The notes under the pieces were generated by a model that saw only the letters and a program-made list of their open reading frames with translations, was not told the DNA's origin and ran no database searches. A stretch of 64,000 nt of DNA from Gallionella straubiae (GTDB lineage: Bacteria; Pseudomonadota; Gammaproteobacteria; Burkholderiales; Gallionellaceae): assembly GCF_051257895.1 (NCBI RefSeq), contig NZ_CP194331.1:806001-870000 (forward strand), written 5' to 3'. Below, piece after piece: positions 36,601-45,600 of the stretch. A program made the translations under genes and the position numbers. The stretch's first letter is position 1. Every line of letters starts with the position of its first letter.

Positions 36601-39600
36601 CGGAGAGGACGTTGTTGCCGGTGTTGCCGGTGATGACGTTGTCCAGTGCGTTGCCCGTGCCGTCGATTGCCGCCGTGCCGGTCAGGATCAGGTTCTCGAC
36701 GTTGCCGGTCAGGGTGTAGCTGATGCCGGATTCGACCGTGTCGATGCCCGCATTGGCGTTTTCGACCACTGTGTCGCCTGCGTTGTCCACCACGTAGGTG
36801 TCGTTGCCCAGGCCGCCCATCATCGTGTCGGCACCCAGGCCGCCGTCGATGCGGTTGTTGCCGCTGTTGCCGACGATGAGGTTGTCCAGCACGTTACCCG
36901 TGCCGTTGATCGCGGCCGTGCCCGTCAGAGTCAGGTTCTCGACGTTGTTGGTCAGGGTGTAGCTGATGGAGGACTGGACGTTGTCGATGCCTTCGCCAAT
37001 ATTCTCGGTGACGAGGTCGCCCGCGTTGTCTACCACATAGGTGTCGTCGCCTGCTCCGCCCGCCATGCTGTCCGCGCCTGCGCCGCCGTCCAGCACGTTC
37101 GCGGCCGTATTGCCGGTGATCGTGTTGTTGAGCGCATTGCCCGTGCCGTTGATGGCATCCGCACCGGTCAGGGCGAGGTTCTCGACGTCTGCTCCCAGGG
37201 CATAGGAGATGGAGGACTGCACCGTGTCCGTCCCGGAATTCAGCGCTTCCGTTACCACGTCGCCTGCGTTGTCCACCACGTAGGTGTCGTTGCCTGCTCC
37301 GCCCGCCATGCTGTCCGCGCCAATCCCGCCGTCCAATGTGTCGTTGCCCGCATTGCCGATGAGGGTGTCGTTGCCGTCCAGGCCGGAGAGGATGTTGTTG
37401 CCGGTGTTGCCGGTGATGACGTTGTCCAGCGCATTGCCCGTGCCGTCGATCGCGGCCGTGCCGGTCAGGGTCAGGTTCTCGACGTTGTTGGTCAGGGTGT
37501 AGCTGATACTCGACTGGACGGTGTCGATGCCTTCGTTGAGATTCTCCGTCACCACGTCGCCTGCATTGTCCACGATGTAGGTGTCGTCACCCGCTCCACC
37601 CGCCATGCTGTCTGCGCCTGCGCCGCCATCCAGCAGGTCGTTGCCGTCGCCGCCGATCAGGGTGTCGTCGCCAGCGCCCGCATAGAGGGTGTCCGCGCCC
37701 AAGCCACCGTCCAGCACGTTCGCCGCCGTGTTGCCGGTGATGATGTTGCTGAGCGTGTTGCCCGTGCCGTCGATGGCATTCGCGCCGGTCAGCGTGAGAT
37801 TCTCGACGTTGTCGGTCAGGGTGTAGGTGATGCTCGACTGCACGAGGTCGGTGCCCGCGTTCAGTGCTTCCGTCACCACGTCGCCTGCATTGTCCACCAC
37901 GTAGGTGTCGTTGCCCGCTCCGCCAGACATCGCGTCCGCGCCAATCCCGCCGTCCAGTGTGTCGTTGCCCGCATTGCCGATGAGGGTATCGTTGCCGTCC
38001 AGGCCGGAGAGGGCGTTGTTGCCGGCGTTGCCGGTGATGACGTTGTCCAGGGCGTTGCCCGTTCCGTTGATCGCGGCCGTGCCGGTCAGGGTGAGGTTCT
38101 CGACGTTGTTGATCAGGGTGTAGCTGATGGAGGACTGGACGTTGTCGATGCCTTCGTTGAGGTTCTCGGTGACAATGTCTCCTGCGTTATCGACGATGTA
38201 GGTATCGTCGCCCGCTCCACCCAGCATGCTGTCCGCACCGGTATTGCCGTCCAGTACGTTATTGCCGCTGTTGCCAATGATGACGTTGTTGAGCGCGTTG
38301 CCGGTGCCGTTAATATTGGCCGCACTGGTTAGCGTCAAATTCTCCACGTTGGAAGTCAGCGCATAGCTGACCGAGGAATAAACCAGATCGGTGCCGGCAT
38401 TGACGGCTTCCGTTACGATGTCGCCTGCGTTGTCCACGATGTAGGTATCGTTGCCCGCTCCGCCTGCCATGCTGTCGGTGCCCGCGCCGCCGTCGATGAC
38501 GTTCGCGCCGCTGTTACCGGTGATGGCGTTGTTCAGCGCGTTGCCCGTGCCGTCGATGTTGGCCGTGCCGGTGAGGGTGAGGTTTTCGATGTTGTCGGAC
38601 AGCGTGTAGGTCGCCGAGGCGTAGACGCTGTCGGTGCCTTCGTTGAGGTTTTCCGCAATGGCATCGGCCGTGCTGTCCACGTAGTAGGTGTCGTTGCCCA
38701 CTCCCCCCGCCATCGTATCCACACCTGCGCCGCCGTCCAGAACGTCGTTGCCCGCATTACCCTGCAGCAGGTCGTTTCCGGCTTCGCCGTACAGCGCATC
38801 GTTGCCGTCGCCGCCGATCAGGGTGTCGTCGCCCGCTCCCGCATAGAGGGTGTCCGCACCCAGGCCGCCGTCCAGCACGTTCGCCGCCGCGTTGCCGGTG
38901 ATGATGTTGTTGAGCGCGTTGCCCGTGCCGTCGATGGCATTCGTGCCGGTCAGGGTCAGGTTCTCGACGTTGTCGGTCAGGGTGTAGGTGATGCTCGACT
39001 GGGCAAGGTCGGTGCCCGAGTTTAGTGCTTCCGTTACCACGTCGCCCGCATTGTCCACCACGTAGGTGTCGTTGCCCGCTCCACCAGACATCACGTCCGC
39101 GCCAAGACCACCGTCCAGTGTGTCGTTGCCCGCATTGCCGATGAGGGTGTCGTTGCCCTCCAGGCCGGAGAGGATATTGTTGCCGGTGTTGCCGGTAATC
39201 ACGTTGTCGAGCGCGTTGCCCGTTCCGTTGATCGATGCCGCACCCGTCAAGGTCAGGTTCTCGACGTTGTTGGTCAGCGTGTAGCTGATGGAGGACTGGA
39301 CGTTGTCGATGCCTTCGTTGAGGTTCTCGGTGACGAGGTCACCCGCGTTATCGACGATGTAGGTGTCGTCGCCCACCCCGCCCAGCATGGTATCGGCGCC
39401 TGCACCGCCATTCAGGGTGTCGTTGCCTTCCAGGCCGGTCAGTACGTTCGCACCGCTGTTACCGAGGATGATGTTGTCGAGGACGTTACCCATGCCGTTG
39501 ATCGCGGCCGTGCCGATCAGGGTGAGATTTTCGGTGTTGTCCGTGAGCGTGTAGGTAATGGACGACTGCACGAGATCCGTGCCCTCGGCAAGATTTTCCA

Positions 39601-42600
39601 CGACGAGATCGCCGACGTTGTCCACGATATAGGTGTCATCGTTCAAGCCGCCCTGCATGGTGTCCGCGCCCGCTCCGCCGTCCAGAACGTCGTTGCCCGC
39701 ATTGCCCTGCAGCAGGTCGTTTCCGGCTTCGCCGTACAGCGCATCGTTGCCGTCTCCGCCGATCAGGGTGTCGTCGCCCATATCCGCATAGAGTGTATCC
39801 GCACCCAGGCCGCCGTCGAGCACGTTCGCCGCCGCGTTGCCCCTGATGAGGTTGTTGAGCGCGTTGCCCGTGCCGTCGATGGTATTCGTGCCCGTGAGGG
39901 TCAGGTTCTCGACGTTGTCGGTCAGGGTGTAGGTGATGCTCGACTGGGCAAGGTCGGTGCCCGAGTTCAGTGCTTCGCTCACCACGTCGCCCGCATTGTC
40001 CACCACGTAGGTGTCGTTGCCCGCTCCGCCCGTCATCGCGTCCGCACCAATCCCGCCGTCCAGCAGGTCGTTGCCCGCATTTCCGGTGAGGGTGTCGTTG
40101 CCGTCCAGGCCGGAGAGGGCGTTGTTGCCTGTGTTGCCGGTGATGACGTTGTCCAGGGCGTTGCCCGCGCCGTTGATCGATGCCGCACCCGTCAAGGTCA
40201 GGTTCTCGACGTTGCCGGTCAGGGTGTAACTGATGGAGGACTGGACGTTGTCGATGCCTTCACCGAGGTTCTCGGTGACGAGGTCGCCCGCGTTGTCCAC
40301 GATATAGGTGTCGTCGCCCGCATTGCCCGCCATGCTGTCCGCACCCGTGCCGCCGTCGAGCAGGTCATTGCCGGCATTTCCGGTCAGGGTGTCGTTGCCC
40401 GCGAGTCCGTACAGGCCGTTGTTGCCGGTGTTGCCGATCAGGATGTTGTTCAGTTCGTTGCCGGTCGCGTTGATATTATCCGTGCCGGTGAGAGTGAGGT
40501 TTTCGACATTGGATGCCAGGGTGTAGCTCACCGAGGAGAGCACGGTGTCGATGCCAGCATTGAGCGCCTCGACTGTCATGTCGCCTGCGTTGTCCACGAT
40601 GTAGGTATCGTTGCCCGCGCCACCCGCCATGGTGTCGGCGCCCGCGCCGCCGTCGATGACATTCGCGCCGCCGTTGCCGGTGATGGCGTTGTTCAGCGCG
40701 TTGCCCGTGCCGTCGATGTTGGCCGTACCGGTAAGAGTGAGGTTTTCGATGTTGTCGGAAAGTGTGTAGGTCGCCGAGGCGTAGACGCTGTCCGTGCCTT
40801 CGTTGAGGTTTTCCGCAATGGCATCGGCGGTGTTGTCCACGTAGTAGATATCGCTGCCTGTTCCACCCGCCATGCTGTCCACACCCGCTCCGCCGTCCAG
40901 AACGTCGTTGCCGCCGTTGCCGGTCAGGACGTTTGCCCCGCCATTGCCGGTGATCACGTTGTCCAGCGTGTTGCCTGCGCCGCTGATGTCCGCCGCGCCC
41001 GTCAGGGTCAGGTTCTCGATGTTGCCGGACAATGCGTAATCCGCCGAAGCGAACACGCTGTCCGTGCCTTGCCCCGCGTTTTCAACGATTGCGTCCGCGC
41101 TGTTGTCCGCGTAGTAGGTGTCGTTGCCCAGTCCGCCCATCATCGTATCGACGCCCGCGCCGCCATCGATGATGTTGGCGCCGCTGTTGCCCGTGATCGT
41201 GTTGTCGAGTGCATTGCCGGTGCCGTCGATCGATGCCGCACCCGTCAGGGTCAGATTCTCGACGTTGTCGGTCAGGGTGTAGCTGATGGAGGACTGGACG
41301 TCGTCGATGCCTTCGCTGAGATTCTCGGTAACGAGGTCGCCCGCGTTGTCCACGACATAAGTGTCGCTGCCCGCGCCGCCCGACATCGCATCCGCGCCTG
41401 CGCCGCCGTCCAGCAGATCGTTACCCGCGCCGCCAACGAGCGTATCGTTGCCTTCCAGGCCGCTCAGGGTATTGCCGCTGTCGTTCGCGGTAATGACGTT
41501 GTCCAGCGTGTTGCCCGTGCCGCTGATGGCGTCGGCGCCGGTCAGTGTGAGATTGTCGAGGTTGTCCGCCAGCGTCCAGCTCAGGCTGCTCCTGACTGTG
41601 TCCACGCCCTCGCCCGCTGCCTCGGTGGTGACGTCGCCCGTGTTGTCCACGATATAGGTGTCATTGCCCGAGCCGCCCGCCATCGCATCCGCACCTGCGC
41701 CGCCATCCAGAAGGTCATTGCCCGCATCGCCTGCCAAAGTGTCGTTGCCCGCCATGCCATACAGGGCGTTGTCTCCGGCGTTGCCGGTGATGACGTTATC
41801 CTGCGCATTGCCCGTGGCATTGAGGTTGCCCGCCCCGGTGAGCGTGAGGTTTTCCACGTTGTCGGAAAGCGCATAATCCGCCGAGGCGAACACGCTATCC
41901 GTGCCCGCGCCCGCATTCTCGGCCACCGCATCGGCCGAGTTGTCCACGATATAGGTATCGTTGCCCGCCCCGCCCGCCATGGCATCCACGCCAGCGCCGC
42001 CGTCCAGCGTGTTGTCGCCGCTGGTGCCGGTAATGCTGTTGTCCAGCGCATTGCCGGTGCCGTTGATCGCGGCCGTGCCGGTCAGAATAAGGTTCTCGAC
42101 ATTATCGCTCAGCGCGTAGCTGACGCCGGCCTTGACGGTGTCCACGCCCTCACCCGCATTTTCGACGACCACGTCGCCCGTGTTGTCGGCGATATAGGTG
42201 TCGTCGCCCGCCCCGCCCAGCATCGTATCCGCGCCTTTGCCGCCATTAAGCGTGTCGTTGCCTTCCAGTCCGCTCAACGTATTGGCGGCATCGTTGCCGG
42301 TGATGACGTTGTCGAGCACGTTGCCCGTGCCGTCGATGGCCGCGGTTCCCGTCAGGGTGAGGTTCTCGACGTTATCGGTCAGCGTATAGGTGATGGAAGA
42401 TTTGGCGAGATCGATGCCTTCGGCAGCATTCTCGATCACTGCATCGCCGCTGTTGTCCACCACGTAGGTGTCATTGCCCGTGCCGCCCAGCATGGTGTCC
42501 GCGCCCGCGCCGCCATCCAGCGTGTCGTTGCCTTCCAGCGCGGTGAGCGTGTTGTCCGCCGCGTTGCCGGTGATGACGTTGTCCAGCACGTTGCCCGTGC

Positions 42601-45600
42601 CGTCGATGGCTGTGGCACCGGTCAGGGTGAGGTTGTCGAGGTTGTCCGCCAGCGTCCAGGTCAGGCCGCTCCTGACGGTGTCGATGCCTTCGCCCGCCGC
42701 TTCAATCGTGGCGTCAAGCAGGCTGTCCACTACATAGGTGTCGTTGCCGGTTCCGCCGATCAGCGTATCCGCGCCAACCCCGCCGTCCAGCGTGTCGTTG
42801 CCCGCCAGTCCCGTCAGGGTGTTGTTGTTGCTGTTGCCGGTGATGACGTTGTCGAGTTCGTTGCCCGTGCCGGTCATGGCAGAACCCAGCCCCGTGCCTT
42901 CGGCGAGGTTGAGGTTCTCGACGTTCGCGCCGAGTGTATAGTCGAACGGCGCGATGACGGTGTCCGTGCCCTGCCCCCAGGACTCCGTGACGGTGTCGCC
43001 GATATTATCGAGGAGGTAGGTGTCGTTGCCGTAGCCGCCCGCCATCGCGTCCGCGCCGATGCCGCCGTCCAGGATGTTGTTGCCGCCATTGCCGGTGATG
43101 ACGTTGTTCAGTTCGTTGCCGGTGCCGGTGACCGCGCTGCCGGTGAGGGTGAGGTTTTCGACATTGCCGCCCAGGGTGTAGTCGATGCCGGACTGCACGG
43201 TGTCGGTGCCTTCGCCTGCGTTTTCCGTGACGGCATCGCCCGCATTGTCCACCACATAGATGTCGTTGCCGGTGCCGCCGATCAGCGTATCCGCACCGCC
43301 TCTGCCATCCAGCGTGTCGTTGCCTTCCAGCCCGGTGAGCGTGTTATTGGCATCGTTGCCGGTGATGACGTTGTCGAGCACGTTGCCGGTGCCGTCGATG
43401 GTGGCTGCCCCGGTGAGGGTGAGGTTCTCGGCGTTATCGGTGAGCGTGTAGATGATGGAGGACTTGACGGTGTCGATGCCCTCGGCCGCATTCTCGACGA
43501 CGAGATCACCTGCATTGTCCACGATGTAGGTGTCGTCGTCCGTGCCGCCCAGCATGGTGTCCGCGCCTATGCCGCCATTGAGCCAGTCGTTGCCCGCATT
43601 ACCGGTCAGGGTGTTGTCGTTGCTGTTGCCGTTGATGACATTGTTGAGTTCGTTGCCGGTCGCGTTCAGTGCCGTGCCTTCGGCGAGGGTGAGGTTTTCG
43701 ACATTCGCGCCGAGGGTGTAGTCGAACGGGGCGATGACGGTGTCCGTGCCCTGTCCGCTGTTCTCCGTAACGGTGTCGCCGAGGTTATCCAGGACATAGG
43801 TGTCGTTGCCGGTGCCGCCCAGCAGGGTGTCCGCACCTGCGCCGCCGTCCAGCGTGTCGTTGCCCGCGTTGCCGGTCAGGGTGTCGTTGCCGTCCATGCC
43901 ATAAAGCGCGTTGTCGGCGTTGTTGCCGGTGATGAGGTTGTCCTGCGCGTTGCCGGTGCCCGCGATTGCGCCGCTGCCGACGAGGGTGAGGTTTTCTACA
44001 TTGTCGGCAAGCGTGTAGCTGGCGCTGCTTTCCACCACGTCCACGCCGTTGGTCAACGGCGAGCCGGTGAGCGGGTCGGCGGTTTCGACGACGACATCGT
44101 TTGCATTGTCCACCGAGTAGGTGTCGCCGCCCGCGCCGCCGCTCATGGCGTCCGCACCCGCGCCGCCCAGCAGCCAGTCGTTGCCGTCGCCCCCGGTGAT
44201 CGTGTCGTTGCCCGCACCGCCCGCGAGTATCTGGTTGATCGGGATGCCGCCCGGTGCGGTGGCCAGCGCGTTGAGCGTGTCGGCATCGATGCTGCCGAGT
44301 TGCAGGGTGGTGAGGTCGTAACTGCGCCCGTCGGCGAAGGTGACGGTGTCGAGTTTGTTCTTGTCCGAGGCAAACCAGTGCGCAACGGTGACGCTGTCGC
44401 GGCCGTTGATGTGGCGGAACACCAGCGCGTCGCCTTCCTGCGCGATGCTGATGTCGCCCGGGGTGATGGGGAGTTGGCCGGAGCTTGCCGATGCGCCGAA
44501 GTGCAGGGTGTCGATCCCGGTATCGCCGAAGGTTTCGAGTATGGTGTCGTGGCCGTCCCCGGCATTGAAGACGTAGGTGTCGTTGCCCGCGCCACCATGC
44601 AACAGGTCGTTGCCGGTTCCGCCGATGAGGGTGTCGTTGCCATTGCCGCCCAGCAGCATGTCGTTGCCTGCACCGCCGGAAAGAACATCATCGCCAATTT
44701 GACCGGCGACGATGTCATTGGCGCTGCCGCCGTCTACCGTGCCCGTGGCGTTGGTGTGGATGCCGCCGTTGTAGCCGAAGTCGGCGAGGGTGGTGGCGAC
44801 GGCGGGGTCGGTTGCGTCGGTGGCTGCCCAATCGGTGAGCAGCGCGAGACCATCCCAGCCTGCGCCTTCCAGGGTGGCGCCCATCAGGCGGCGCAGGTCG
44901 AGCAGGTCGCCGATGGCTGTGTTGGCATTGCCGGTGTGGGCAGTCGTCAAACGTGTGTCGAGCGCGGTAAAGTCGAGACTGAAACTCCCGCCCGCATCCA
45001 GCGTCAGGCCGATATCGTCGAGGTAAGGCTTCAGGCGAGTCTGCACCACGAGCGCGTCGTACACCGATTCCTTGAGTGCGCTGTAAGCCTGGTCCAGCAG
45101 CGTAAGCTGGGTGAAATTCATAAAGATGCTGATATGGCTGCCGGTGATGCTCATGCCGGTGACGCCGCCTTGGGCGTTGGTGGTTTCCCACGGCATCTTG
45201 TAGAAGCTGCGTCCGTTGAACTGCTCGAGTGCATTGAGCCGTGCCTGATGCACCGCATCGAGGTTGGTGCTGATGGTGTAGCCGTGCGCGGCGGCTTGGG
45301 TTTGCATGTCTTCGAAGCCGGAGGTAGCGCCCCAGTCGGCGATCAGGGTATCGAGCAATGCGCGCTGTTCGTTGCGCGTGGTGGCGACAGAAAACTGACC
45401 AAGCGAATTGGCGAGGCTGGCGCCTTCAGTTGTCAGAATGCTGGCAGCCTGACGCAGGTCACGCACCACGCCCGAGCCGTGCATATCCGGAAGAGCTTGA
45501 GCTTCGGTGGTGAGCGGGATGGCGTCGGCAAAAGTGCGGTGGAAGGTGTCCACGGCGAGGTTGATGTCGGCCATGCCTGCCGTCACACCCGCCGTGCCCG

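Noticed and set aside
30683..44700. CRISPR-like regular repeats
   Set aside because: The period (270-297 bases) and in-frame coding for RTX units explain the regularity; there are no short identical repeats with unique spacers and no cas genes.
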